From positions 62,001 to 126,000 of the forward strand of contig JAFKKH010000015.1 in assembly GCA_017305665.1 (NCBI GenBank): a stretch of 64,000 bases of DNA. Direction: 5' to 3'. Positions within the stretch are counted from its first letter, which is position 1, and the number at the start of each line of letters is the position of its first letter. Position numbers and translations under genes: made by a program. Under the pieces are notes generated by a model that made no database searches, was not told where the DNA came from, and saw only the letters and a list, made by a program, of their open reading frames with translations. The stretch is from Hyphomicrobiales bacterium. Its GTDB lineage: Bacteria; Pseudomonadota; Alphaproteobacteria; Rhizobiales; Xanthobacteraceae. Shown piece by piece: positions 1 to 8,734 of this stretch.

Positions 1-1
1 T

Positions 2-616
2 GGACTGAGCGCCGAGGAACGTCGCACCGAGCGTCGCGCTCGTCTGATCGAGGCCGCGATAAAGGTCTATGGCGAGGTCGGCTACCGCAACGCGACGGTC
101 AAGACCGTGTGTGCCGCCGCCGAACTGACCGAGCGCTATTTCTACGAATCCTTCGCTAACAGCGAGGTGCTGCTGATCGCGGCATACATTGACGTCACCG
201 AACGGCTGCATGCCGAGATGATGGCGGCAGGTGACGCGGCGCGCGGCGCGGCGCGGACGGCCAGCGTTCTCACACTCTATTTCACACGGCTGCAGGAGAA
301 CCCGCAGCCGGCGCGTGTGTTCCTGCTGGAGATGCACGGCATCGGAGCGGCCGTCGATGCGGTGCAGATGGATGCGATGAACCGTATGAGCAGTGTGCTG
401 CTGCCGCGCGCGGCGGACGGCGCCGATGCCAAATTTGCCGCCAAAGCGCCGATGTCGCTGGCTGAAATCGGCGCCATGGGTGCGGTGATCAGCATTGCGC
501 AGCGTTGGGTTGCCCAGGACTATCAGCAGCCGATCGGCGAGGTCATCGCCACCGCCGCGCAATTCTGCCGCGTGGCATTATCAGAGAGCGAGTCGAGCAG
601 GAAAATTCGGGCCTGA
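2..616 (+). CDS. TetR/AcrR family transcriptional regulator (5' end outside window)
   Basis: The reading frame is open from the first bases of the window, so the true start lies upstream; the GTG at 107 is internal. The visible N-terminal part (SAEERRTERRARLIEAAIKV, then NATVKTV and LTERYFYESF) is the typical TetR helix-turn-helix, with the YFYESF stretch at the end of the recognition helix. The remaining roughly 150 residues are a helical ligand-binding domain with no recognisable ligand signature. The stop is 15 bases before a zinc alcohol dehydrogenase on the same strand, so the two are probably co-transcribed, and the regulator may control that enzyme (inference). The operator cannot be seen because the upstream region is missing. 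Confidence 0.85.
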   Translation, partial: GLSAEERRTERRARLIEAAIKVYGEVGYRNATVKTVCAAAELTERYFYESFANSEVLLIAAYIDVTERLHAEMMAAGDAARGAARTASVLTLYFTRLQENPQPARVFLLEMHGIGAAVDAVQMDAMNRMSSVLLPRAADGADAKFAAKAPMSLAEIGAMGAVISIAQRWVAQDYQQPIGEVIATAAQFCRVALSESESSRKIRA

Positions 617-631
617 TCAGGGAGAGTCTCC

Positions 632-1714
632 ATGCGTGCCGCCATCTTCCGCAACGGCAATATCGTCGCCGATACGATTCCCGACCCGGTCCCCGCAGCC
701 GGGCAGGTGCTGGTGAAGACGCTGGCCTGCGGTATCTGCGGCTCGGATTTGCACATTCGCAAACATGCCGGACGAATGGCCGACATCGTGAAGCATTTTC
801 CAAGCCGCAAGCCGATGGATATCACGCGCGACGTGGTGCTCGGCCACGAATTCTGCTGCGAGGTGATCGACTACGGCCCTTCGACGCAGAAGCGCTTCAA
901 GCCGGGTACACGGGTGTGCTCGATCCCGGTGCTGCTCGGCGCGAACGGCCCGCAAGGCATCGGCATCTCCAACGACGCCACCGGTGGTTATGCCGAGCGC
1001 ATGGTCTTGAGCGAGCCGCTCATGATCGAGGTGCCGAACGGGCTTGCATCCGACCACGCGGCGCTTACCGAACCGTTGGCGGTCGGCATCCATGCCGTCG
1101 CCAAGGCGAACATTCGCGGCGACGAGGTGCCGCTGGTGATCGGGTGCGGCCCGGTCGGTCTCGCTGTGATCGCGGCGCTGAAGATGAAAGGCCTGCATCC
1201 GATCGTGGCGTCGGACTATTCGCCGGCGCGCCGTGATCTCGCGGCGAAGATGGGCGCGGACATCGTGGTGGATCCTGCCAAGACGCAGCCGTTCACGGCA
1301 TGGGCGCAGCACGCCGAGATGACGCCGGAACAGAAGGCGGCGCGGCCGCCGTTCCAGGCGTTCCTGCCGCCGCTGAAGCCCGCGCTGATCTTCGAATGCG
1401 TCGGCGTTCCCGGCCTGCTGCAGCAGGTGTTCGAGGGCGCGCCACGCGATGCCCGCGTCGTGGTGGTCGGCGTCTGCATGGAGAACGACCGCTCCGAGCC
1501 GCTGCTCGGCATCCTGAAAGAGCTCTCGGTGCAATTCGTCTACGCCTACACGCCGGACGAATATGCCTATGCCCTGCGCCTGATCGCGGAAGGCGAGGTC
1601 GATGCGGCAGCCATGGTGACCGCGACCGTCGGCCTCGACGGCGTGGCGCAGGCCTTCACCGATTTGGCCAATCCCGAGCGTCATACCAAGATCATCATCG
1701 ATCCGTCGCGATAG
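632..1714 (+). CDS. Zinc-dependent medium-chain alcohol dehydrogenase
   Basis: This 360-residue protein belongs to the medium-chain dehydrogenase/reductase superfamily (threonine-dehydrogenase-like). The catalytic zinc ligands are visible as CGICGSDLH (Cys33 or Cys36), GHE (His72-Glu73) and Glu147 in TEPLAVG. The Rossmann dinucleotide motif GCGPVG is at 171-176. The four-cysteine structural zinc lobe seen in many family members is missing: only scattered cysteines lie between residues 75 and 130. An RBS-like GGGAGAG lies just upstream of the ATG. Substrate cannot be told from sequence; long-chain or xenobiotic alcohols are possible. It probably forms a transcription unit with the upstream TetR gene. 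Confidence 0.85.
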   Translation: MRAAIFRNGNIVADTIPDPVPAAGQVLVKTLACGICGSDLHIRKHAGRMADIVKHFPSRKPMDITRDVVLGHEFCCEVIDYGPSTQKRFKPGTRVCSIPVLLGANGPQGIGISNDATGGYAERMVLSEPLMIEVPNGLASDHAALTEPLAVGIHAVAKANIRGDEVPLVIGCGPVGLAVIAALKMKGLHPIVASDYSPARRDLAAKMGADIVVDPAKTQPFTAWAQHAEMTPEQKAARPPFQAFLPPLKPALIFECVGVPGLLQQVFEGAPRDARVVVVGVCMENDRSEPLLGILKELSVQFVYAYTPDEYAYALRLIAEGEVDAAAMVTATVGLDGVAQAFTDLANPERHTKIIIDPSR

Positions 1715-1837
1715 GGAGCGCGAGCCCTTCCAAGCTCGGCTATGCCGGTCGCCGGTGGAAGAGGGCGTTAAGGCCAACAGACACTATACATCACGCCATC
1801 TTGCACCCGCGAACGTCCTGCTGCACAACAGGCGCAA

Positions 1838-2983
1838 ATGGCCGTCACCCGCCCGCAACTCAAGAAATTCCGCCGCATCGTCGTCAAGGTCGGCTCGTCG
1901 CTGCTGATCGATTCGGCGGCCGGGGAGGTGCGCGCGGCGTGGCTGTCGGCGCTGGTCGACGATATCGCCAAGCTGCACCGCGATGGCCGTGACGTGCTGA
2001 TCGTGTCGTCGGGCTCGATCGCGCTCGGCCGCAGCCGCCTGAAGTTGCCGCGCGGTCCTCTCAAGCTCGAGGAAAGTCAGGCCGCCGCTGCGGTCGGGCA
2101 GATCGCATTGGCGCGCATCTGGTCGGAGGTGCTCGGCGATCACGGCATTGGCGCTGGACAGATTCTGGTGACGCTGCAGGATACCGAGGAGCGCCGCCGT
2201 TACCTCAACGCGCGCTCGACCATCGCAAAGCTGCTCGACTGGCGCGCGGTGCCCGTCATCAACGAGAATGACACCGTCGCCACCAATGAAATTCGGTATG
2301 GCGATAACGATCGCCTCGCCGCGCGCGTCGCCACCATGGCGAGCGCCGATCTCTTGATCCTGCTGTCGGATATCGACGGGCTCTATGACGCGCCGCCGCA
2401 CCTCAAGCCCGACGCGAAACTGATTCCGGTGGTCAAGAGCGTCACCGCCGACATCGAGGCGATGGCGGGCAGCGCCGCGTCGGAGTTGTCGCGCGGCGGC
2501 ATGCAGACCAAGATCGAGGCTGCGAAGATCGCGACCACGTCAGGCACGCATATGCTGATCGCGTCCGGCAAGATCGAGCATCCGCTGCAGGCAATCATCG
2601 ATGGCGGGCGCTGCACCTGGTTCCTGACGCCGGCCAATCCCGTCACCGCGCGGAAGCGCTGGATCGCGGGCTCGCTGGAGCCGAAGGGGACGTTGACTAT
2701 CGATGCCGGCGCGGTGGCGGCCTTGCGCCAGGGGAAAAGCCTGCTGCCGGCCGGCGTGATCCGGGTCGACGGATCGTTCGCGCGCGGCGATGCGGTTGTG
2801 GTGCGTGGTCCCGATACGCACGAGATCGGGCGCGGCCTCGTGGCTTACGACGCCGACGATGCCGACAGGATCAAGGGACATTCGTCGTCCGATGCGGCGC
2901 AGATTCTCGGCGTCAGTGGCCGCGCCGAGATGATTCACCGCGACGACCTTGTGGTCGGCGGTTCGCGTGGAGACACGAACTAG
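1838..2983 (+). CDS. proB: Glutamate 5-kinase ProB with PUA domain
   Basis: ProB phosphorylates glutamate to gamma-glutamyl phosphate, the first committed step of proline synthesis; ProA then reduces it. The 381-residue protein starts with the amino-acid-kinase fold ([10 protein letters not shown] near residue 15, VSSGSIALG near 55, [17 protein letters not shown] near 150, LLSDIDGLY near 180, [11 protein letters not shown] near 220). It ends with an RNA-binding-type PUA domain from about residue 285. Length is normal for the two-domain form. The ATG at 1838 is chosen because the kinase fold starts immediately after it; the RBS is weak. Oddly, it is not beside proA, which lies at 26-27 kb on the other strand without an obg/proB neighbour. 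In the related genomes I recall, obg-proB-proA are contiguous. Confidence 0.95.
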   Translation: MAVTRPQLKKFRRIVVKVGSSLLIDSAAGEVRAAWLSALVDDIAKLHRDGRDVLIVSSGSIALGRSRLKLPRGPLKLEESQAAAAVGQIALARIWSEVLGDHGIGAGQILVTLQDTEERRRYLNARSTIAKLLDWRAVPVINENDTVATNEIRYGDNDRLAARVATMASADLLILLSDIDGLYDAPPHLKPDAKLIPVVKSVTADIEAMAGSAASELSRGGMQTKIEAAKIATTSGTHMLIASGKIEHPLQAIIDGGRCTWFLTPANPVTARKRWIAGSLEPKGTLTIDAGAVAALRQGKSLLPAGVIRVDGSFARGDAVVVRGPDTHEIGRGLVAYDADDADRIKGHSSSDAAQILGVSGRAEMIHRDDLVVGGSRGDTN

Positions 2984-3001
2984 TGCGTCTCACGCTTCCC
3001 G

Positions 3002-3598
3002 TCAGTGTCCCATCAGATGCAAGGCGTGCGGCGCGAAGATCCCGATCGCGGTGAACCCGACCCCGGCCAGCGCCAGTAACCCAGAGATCCAGGCCAGCAC
3101 GATCATGCCGGTGATGATGGTGGCCGACGCCAGCACGATCGCGATCTGGAACGCTGCCGACGCCAGTTCGAAGTGATGATACTTCGCCATCGCGAGGTCG
3201 CGTTGATGTTCGGCGTGCTTGGCGCGCTCGGCAAGCTGGTCCTGGCCTTCGCCGGTGTTGGGTTCGGAACGATAGCGCGCCGCCGTCTTCTGCCAGTCGT
3301 CGATTTGCTTCTGCAGCGCCGCCTTGGTCGCGTCGTCGGTCGCCAGCCGCAGGCTGAGCTTGGCCTGATCGGCCTGGGTCTGGACCGTCGTGCGGCGGAT
3401 GCTCTTGGCCTGGAAGAAGGCCCAGAGGTTGGATGACTCCACATTCTTGCTGATGGATTCGGTCTGCGCGCCCTTGCCCAGCGTCTCCGATAGCGCCAGG
3501 CAGAGGGCGATGACCGCGATCAAGAGTGCGATCTTCTTGTTCTCTCCCGAAGCATGGTTCGCATGCTCGGCATGCTCCATACTCTCGTGCGCGCTCAT
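3002..3598 (-). CDS. DUF4337-like membrane protein
   Basis: This is a 198-residue protein with a His/Glu-rich N-terminus (MSAHESMEHAEHANHASGEN), one transmembrane segment near residues 24-42, a charged probably helical middle part (about 45-135), and two membrane segments near 140-190. This layout fits the DUF4337 family of small membrane proteins of unknown function. The reading frame extends further upstream, but the ATG at 3598 has a good AGGGGAG ribosome site and the upstream part has shadow-frame composition. It converges with proB (18-base gap) and lies downstream of xerC on the same strand. No function can be assigned. Confidence 0.75.
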   Translation of the reverse strand: MSAHESMEHAEHANHASGENKKIALLIAVIALCLALSETLGKGAQTESISKNVESSNLWAFFQAKSIRRTTVQTQADQAKLSLRLATDDATKAALQKQIDDWQKTAARYRSEPNTGEGQDQLAERAKHAEHQRDLAMAKYHHFELASAAFQIAIVLASATIITGMIVLAWISGLLALAGVGFTAIGIFAPHALHLMGH

Positions 3599-3720
3599 GG
3601 ATGGCTCCCCTGATGGTTGGACCGGCGCAACGATTGACCGGCGGCTTTTGCCGCGCAAGAGGTCAGCCGGTATCGGGAGCGGGTGCCGTCGGAAAATCTG
3701 TGTGGTGTTGTTTTGCGGCG

Positions 3721-4689
3721 TCAGGCGCGGGGATGGGCGGTCTTGTAGATCTCGAACAGCCGCTCGCTGTCGATGCCGGTATAGACCTGCGTGGTCGACA
3801 GCGAGGCGTGTCCGAGCAGTTCCTGGATCGCGCGCAGGTCGCCGCCCCGGCTCAACAGATGGGTGGCGAAGGAATGGCGCAGCGCATGGGGTGTCGCGCT
3901 GTCGGGCAGGCCGAGCGCCCCGCGCAGCCGCTCCATGGTGAGCTGGATGATCCGCGGACTGAGTGGTCCGCCGCGGGCGCCGACGAAGATCGGCCCTTCC
4001 GGGGGCAAGGGATGCGGGCATTGCGTCACATAGTCCTGAACCAGTGCGAGCACGTTCTGCAGCACCGGCACCATCCGGGTCTTGTTGCCTTTGCCGGTGA
4101 CAACGAGGACGTCACCGGCACCGGGCAGCGGTACATCGCGGCGTTTCAGCCCAAGCGCTTCGGAAATGCGTAAGCCCGAGCCGTATAGCAAGGCCATGAC
4201 GGCGGCATCGCGCGCCCAGATCCAGGGTTCGCGGTCTTCGCCGGCCCGTTCAGCCGCATCGGCAAAGCGCTTCGCCGCACTCATGTGGATCGGCTTCGGC
4301 AGGCTCTTGCCGACCTTCGGCGCGCGGATCGCGCCGAGCGCGCCGACCTTGCCTAACCCTTCCTGTTCCAGGAATCGCGCGAACGAGCGAAGGCCCGCCA
4401 GCGCCCGCATCAGCGATCGACCGCCGATGTCGTCGTTGCGGCGGGCGGCCATGAAGGCCCTGACGTCGGTGGCTTCAAGGGCGGCAAAGCGCTTCAGCGT
4501 CACCAGTCCACCCCAGTGCTCACTGAGAAATGCCAGGCATTGCCGGACATCGCGGGCATAGGCCTCGAGCGTCTTGGGTGACAAACGGCGCTCGGCGCGC
4601 AGATGCGCCAGCCATCGCGCCATTTGCTGCCCCACATCCGGGGCCGCGCAGGCAAGATCGGGAAATGGTTCTGGCGCGGGCTTGACCAT
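3721..4689 (-). CDS. xerC: Site-specific tyrosine recombinase XerC
   Basis: XerC acts with XerD at dif to resolve chromosome dimers. With the ATG at 4689 the protein is 322 residues. An N-terminal SAM-like core-binding domain covers about 20-115 and the catalytic domain about 140-315. The full catalytic set is visible: Arg174 (GSGLRISE), Lys200 (VTGKGNKTR), His268 and Arg271 (HALRHSFATH), His294 (LLGHASLS) and Tyr303 (TTQVYTGI). A TTG at 4719 would add ten residues; neither start has a strong RBS, so the start is uncertain. It is divergent from priA, an arrangement common in related alphaproteobacteria. I see no integron or phage context, so this is the housekeeping recombinase. Confidence 0.93.
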   Translation of the reverse strand: MVKPAPEPFPDLACAAPDVGQQMARWLAHLRAERRLSPKTLEAYARDVRQCLAFLSEHWGGLVTLKRFAALEATDVRAFMAARRNDDIGGRSLMRALAGLRSFARFLEQEGLGKVGALGAIRAPKVGKSLPKPIHMSAAKRFADAAERAGEDREPWIWARDAAVMALLYGSGLRISEALGLKRRDVPLPGAGDVLVVTGKGNKTRMVPVLQNVLALVQDYVTQCPHPLPPEGPIFVGARGGPLSPRIIQLTMERLRGALGLPDSATPHALRHSFATHLLSRGGDLRAIQELLGHASLSTTQVYTGIDSERLFEIYKTAHPRA

Positions 4690-4748
4690 GATTCGTATCG
4701 GGCGCGTGGATTCCGGCAAATATATCGCACCGCTATCGTTTATCGTTC

Positions 4749-4801
4749 GCTAACTTTCCGGCCGGCGGCTGGCCTCCGGTCGCCCGGCCTCCTAAGTTAG
4801 C
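4749..4801. repeat. Inverted repeat in the xerC-priA divergent promoter region
   Basis: GCTAACTT at 4749-4756 is matched by AAGTTAGC at 4794-4801 around a GC-rich 37-base centre that itself contains GGCCGG/GGCTGGCC palindromic pieces. It lies between two divergent start codons and could be an operator or an extended hairpin. No known regulator site is recognised. Confidence 0.4.
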
Positions 4802-4831
4802 CGCCACTCCCGATCGAGCACGATTCTCCGG

Positions 4832-7045
4832 ATGGATCACGTCACGCGCAACAGCATGCCTTCATCGTCATCGGCGACGCGCGTCGTCGACGTGCTGGTT
4901 CCCGTTGCCATCAACCAGACCTATTCCTACCGGGTGCCGCGCGGGATGGAGATTGCGCCCGGCGATGTGGTGACGGTGCCGCTGGGCGCGCGCGAGGTCA
5001 TCGCCGTGGTCTGGGCCGAGAACCCAACGCCAGATCCGCGCCTGCACAATCGTCTGAAGGACATTGGCGAAAAACTCGACGTGCCGCCGCTGCGCGAGGA
5101 ATTGCGCACGTTGGTCGACTGGGTCGCGAACTACACACTATCCGCACGCGGCATGGTGATGCGCATGACGTTGCGCATGGGCGAGCACCTTGGGCCGGAG
5201 CGGGTGCGGCCCGGCGTTCGTCTGGTCGGCGCGGCGCCGCAAAGAATGACCCCGGCGCGGCGGCGGCTGATCGAGGTGCTCTCGGACGGCTTGCTGCATG
5301 GGAAATCCGACGCTGCGAAAGAGGCGGGGGTCAGCGCCGGCGTCGTCGATGGGCTGGTCGACGAGGGCACGCTGGCCGTCGAGCCGATGCCGCCACCGCC
5401 GCCGCCTCCGCCGCCCGATCCCGATTTCGCGGTTCCGGACTTCTCCCGTTCGCAGCGTGCGGCCGTGGATGCCATGCGCGCGCTCGCATCGAACGGAACG
5501 TTTCATGTTGCATTGCTCGATGGCGTCACAGGGTCGGGCAAGACGGAAGTCTATTTCGAGGCGGTGGCCGAAACCATCCGACGCGGCAAACAGGCGTTGA
5601 TCCTCATGCCGGAGATCGCACTCACCGGGCAGTTCCGCGATCGCTTCGCGGCACGTTTCGGCGAACGGCCGCTGGAATGGCATTCCGAACTGACACCGCG
5701 CACCCGCGCGCGTAACTGGGCCGCGCTGTCGTCCGGTACGGCGCGGGTCGTCGTCGGGGCGCGGTCGGCACTGTTTCTGCCTTACGCTGATCTTGGACTG
5801 ATCATCGTCGATGAAGAACACGACCAGGCCTACAAGCAGGACGAGGGCGCTCACTATCACGCCCGCGACATGGCCGTGGTGCGCGCGCATATCGCAAAAA
5901 TTCCGATCGTGCTTGCGTCGGCGACGCCCTCGGTCGAGAGCGAGGTCAACGCGCGCAAGGGGCGCTACCAGCGCGTCGCGCTGACGTCGCGGTTCGGCGG
6001 CCAGCACATGCCGCAGATCGAGGCGATCGATCTGCGGCGAGAGGGGCCGATGCGCGGCCGCTTCATCTCACCGCGGCTCGCCGGCGAGATCCGCACCGCC
6101 ATCGAGCGGCGCGAGCAGGCGCTTTTATTTCTCAATCGCCGCGGCTACGCACCGCTGACGCTGTGCCGCGCCTGCGGCCATCGCTTCGCCTGTACGATCT
6201 GCGACGCGTGGCTGGTGGACCATCGCTTCCGGCAACGGCTCGTATGCCATCACTGCGGCTTCTCGATGCCGCGTCCGCAACAATGCCCGCATTGCGCGGC
6301 GGAGGAATCGCTTGTCGCCGTGGGACCTGGCGTCGAACGTCTGCAGGAGGAGGCGGCTGCGCTGTTTCCCGAAGCGCGTACTATGGTGCTGTCGAGCGAT
6401 CTCGTGACGTCGGTCGAAACTATGCGGTCCGAGCTGAACGACATCGCTGAAGGTCGCGTCGACATCATCATCGGCACGCAACTGGTGGCGAAGGGCCATC
6501 ACTTTCCGCGCCTGAATCTTGTCGGTGTGGTCGATGCCGACCTCGGGCTCGGCAACGGCGATCCGCGCGCGGCGGAGCGGACGTTCCAGTTGCTCAATCA
6601 GGTGATCGGGCGCGCCGGTCGCGAGCAGGGCCATGGCATCGGATATCTGCAGACCCACCAGCCGGAGCACCCGGTGATGCGGGCGCTGGTCGCCAGCGAC
6701 CGCGAGGCGTTCTATGCCAGCGAGATCGATCAGCGCGAGCGCGCGGGTTACCCGCCGTTCGGCCGGCTGGCGAGCCTGATCGTGTCCGCCGGCGACCGCC
6801 CGACCGCGGAAGGTTTCGCGCGCCACCTGGCCAAAGTGGCGCCGATCGATGAGAGCATTCAGGTGCTTGGGCCGGCGGAAGCGCCGTTGGCGGTCATCAA
6901 GGGCCGCTATCGCTTCCGCCTCCTTGTGAAGTCGGCGCGGGGCGTGGATCTGTCCGGCTATCTGCGCGACTGGCTCGCTGCTGGGCCGAAGACAAAGGGC
7001 AATCTCAAGCTGGAAGTCGACGTCGACCCGCAGAGTTTTCTCTAG
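4832..7045 (+). CDS. priA: Primosomal protein N' (replication restart helicase PriA)
   Basis: PriA recognises stalled replication forks and reloads the replisome. The 737-residue protein has the N-terminal 3'-DNA-binding domain (about 15-125), a winged-helix-like part, then the helicase core with Walker A GVTGSGKT (231-238) and DEEH (327-330). The two-zinc module has eight cysteines, at 445, 448, 454, 457, 472, 475, 485 and 488. The motif GRAGRE lies near residue 594. An unusual run of about nine prolines (187-195) links the DNA-binding part and the helicase. A second ATG at residue 9 is a possible start. The stop is followed at about 150 bases by the redox/exporter cassette on the same strand. 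Confidence 0.96.
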   Translation: MDHVTRNSMPSSSSATRVVDVLVPVAINQTYSYRVPRGMEIAPGDVVTVPLGAREVIAVVWAENPTPDPRLHNRLKDIGEKLDVPPLREELRTLVDWVANYTLSARGMVMRMTLRMGEHLGPERVRPGVRLVGAAPQRMTPARRRLIEVLSDGLLHGKSDAAKEAGVSAGVVDGLVDEGTLAVEPMPPPPPPPPPDPDFAVPDFSRSQRAAVDAMRALASNGTFHVALLDGVTGSGKTEVYFEAVAETIRRGKQALILMPEIALTGQFRDRFAARFGERPLEWHSELTPRTRARNWAALSSGTARVVVGARSALFLPYADLGLIIVDEEHDQAYKQDEGAHYHARDMAVVRAHIAKIPIVLASATPSVESEVNARKGRYQRVALTSRFGGQHMPQIEAIDLRREGPMRGRFISPRLAGEIRTAIERREQALLFLNRRGYAPLTLCRACGHRFACTICDAWLVDHRFRQRLVCHHCGFSMPRPQQCPHCAAEESLVAVGPGVERLQEEAAALFPEARTMVLSSDLVTSVETMRSELNDIAEGRVDIIIGTQLVAKGHHFPRLNLVGVVDADLGLGNGDPRAAERTFQLLNQVIGRAGREQGHGIGYLQTHQPEHPVMRALVASDREAFYASEIDQRERAGYPPFGRLASLIVSAGDRPTAEGFARHLAKVAPIDESIQVLGPAEAPLAVIKGRYRFRLLVKSARGVDLSGYLRDWLAAGPKTKGNLKLEVDVDPQSFL

Positions 7046-7192
7046 CGACGTCCATCTGCGTGAACCTCTATCTGGTTTCCCCGACAAAACTCTGACGCGT
7101 GCGGTGGATCACACACGGCGTTGTCTGGACCGCGTAGGTCAGGATTGACGGCCCCTTGGGGCGGCCATCAAGCGGAGCGCGGTGAGGGGCCG

Positions 7193-8734
7193 ATGCATAT
7201 CTATTTGCGTGGCAGCGGATTGCAGCGATTGAGGCTGGCGTCGGGTCTGACGCTGATGGCCTTCGCAGCCACGCACTTCAGCAATCATGCCGTCGGGCTT
7301 GTCAGCCTCGAGGCCATGCATCGCGTGCAGGAATTGCGCACGGCGGTGACCCGATCCTGGCCGGTGTCTATCATTCTCTTGCTGGCACTGGTGACCCATG
7401 TTGCGCTCGGGCTTTACAAGCTGAGCCGGCGCGAGACCTGGCGGATGCCGGTGTGGGAGGCGCTGCAGATCGCCATCGGCCTGTCGATTCCGTTTCTGTT
7501 GTTTCCGCACATCGTCAACACCCGCGTGGCGCACGCGGTGTTTGGCGCCAACGACATCTATCTCTACGAACTGATGCGGCTCTGGCCGGACAGTGCGGCT
7601 CTGCAAAGCTCATTGCTGGTGCTGGTGTGGGTCCACGGCTGCATTGGCATTCACTACTGGCTGCGGCTGTCGGAGTCCTACAGCCGGTTCGCCCCGTTCC
7701 TGCTGATCGTAGCCGTGCTGCTGCCCGTACTTGCGCTCACCGGATTCGCGGTCGCCGGGATGCGCGCGACCGACATCATGTCGGACCCCGCTGCCTTTTC
7801 CGCGTTGAAAGCGCGAACGCATTGGCCGAATGCTGCGGATGCAGCGACGATGGCAACCCTGCGCGATATCGTCCGATGGGGATTCGGCGCGCTGGCCGCC
7901 GCGGCCATCGGCATCGCATTCCTGCGCTACCAACGCGAAACCGCGAAGCGCGGACCGGCCAGGATCAGCTATCTCGATGGACCGGCTGTCGAGTTCACGC
8001 CCGGCATGACGCTGCTGGAGATCAGCCGGTCGGCCGGCGTTCCCCATGCGTCGCTTTGCGGGGGACGTGGCCGCTGCTCGACCTGCCGCGTTCGCATCGA
8101 AACGGGATTGGCCTCGCTTTCTCCTCCGGCCGGCGTCGAGGCGGCGACGCTTGGCGCGATCGACGCGCCGCCCAATGTGCGACTGGCCTGCCAGATTCAT
8201 CCATCGAACGCTCTGACGGTGGCCGTCGTCAGTCGGCCCGGCGTTCACAGCCCGGTTCACGTCGAGTTCTCGGAGATCAAGCAGGTGATCGCCGCGCATG
8301 TTCGCGCGGACATCGACGGCTCCGCGATTGAATTCGCATCGTCGGATATTGCGGACGTGGAAGACTGGCTCAGGCGCCAGTCCGGTCATGCCGCCAAGGT
8401 TCGGGACATCGCCCCTTGGAGCTATCACTTGCGCGGTGCGCGGCTGGACTATGTCGGCGACCGGACCGTCGGCACATGCGTCTACGAACGGGACGGTCGG
8501 CTGATTTCGATCTTCATGTTTCCTGAAACCGACGGGGTGCCGTTGGCGATCCGCGGCCAGCGCAACCGCTATTCGGCCCTGACGTGGAGCGATGACGGCA
8601 CCGTCTGCTGTTCTGTGTCGCAAGTCACAGCGGATGTGCTCGAGCATCTGGCAGAGTCCTGGGACGAAGCCGCTTCCCCGTTGGCGGAACCAGGCGACCC
8701 GACTGAATTTGGGACCAACGAGGCGCTGCGATGA
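7193..8734 (+). CDS. Membrane redox protein: heme-b-like module, [2Fe-2S] ferredoxin domain and anti-sigma-like C-terminus
   Basis: This is a 513-residue protein. The ATG at 7193 follows GGTGAGGGG; the TTG at 7121 has no support. About six membrane segments (near 12-30, 57-77, 90-108, 137-156, 166-190, 228-245) carry histidines placed as in b-type cytochromes (His28, His32, His69, His148, His154). A plant-type ferredoxin domain follows, with Cys289, Cys295, Cys298 (CGGRGRCSTC) and Cys333. This N-terminal half resembles that of Rhizobiales membrane class III adenylate cyclases. Here the cyclase domain is absent. Residues about 360-490 instead resemble the distal domain of membrane anti-sigma factors (YHLRGARLDYVGDRTVGTCV, LISIFMF, ALTWSDDGTVCCSVSQV). 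No sigma factor gene is adjacent. The stop overlaps the next gene (ATGA), so it is translationally coupled to the HlyD adaptor. A redox-sensing or electron-transfer role is inference. Confidence 0.75.
   Translation: MHIYLRGSGLQRLRLASGLTLMAFAATHFSNHAVGLVSLEAMHRVQELRTAVTRSWPVSIILLLALVTHVALGLYKLSRRETWRMPVWEALQIAIGLSIPFLLFPHIVNTRVAHAVFGANDIYLYELMRLWPDSAALQSSLLVLVWVHGCIGIHYWLRLSESYSRFAPFLLIVAVLLPVLALTGFAVAGMRATDIMSDPAAFSALKARTHWPNAADAATMATLRDIVRWGFGALAAAAIGIAFLRYQRETAKRGPARISYLDGPAVEFTPGMTLLEISRSAGVPHASLCGGRGRCSTCRVRIETGLASLSPPAGVEAATLGAIDAPPNVRLACQIHPSNALTVAVVSRPGVHSPVHVEFSEIKQVIAAHVRADIDGSAIEFASSDIADVEDWLRRQSGHAAKVRDIAPWSYHLRGARLDYVGDRTVGTCVYERDGRLISIFMFPETDGVPLAIRGQRNRYSALTWSDDGTVCCSVSQVTADVLEHLAESWDEAASPLAEPGDPTEFGTNEALR

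Noticed and set aside
5395-5415. CCG-type microsatellite inside priA as a possible phase-variable repeat
   Set aside because: The bases form a poly-proline codon run in frame (mixed CCA/CCG/CCT), so slippage would change length without frameshift; it is a linker, not a switch.
7121-7192. N-terminal extension of the redox protein from a TTG at 7121
   Set aside because: The extension has no family resemblance and no RBS, while ATG 7193 has GGTGAGGGG and matches the family start.
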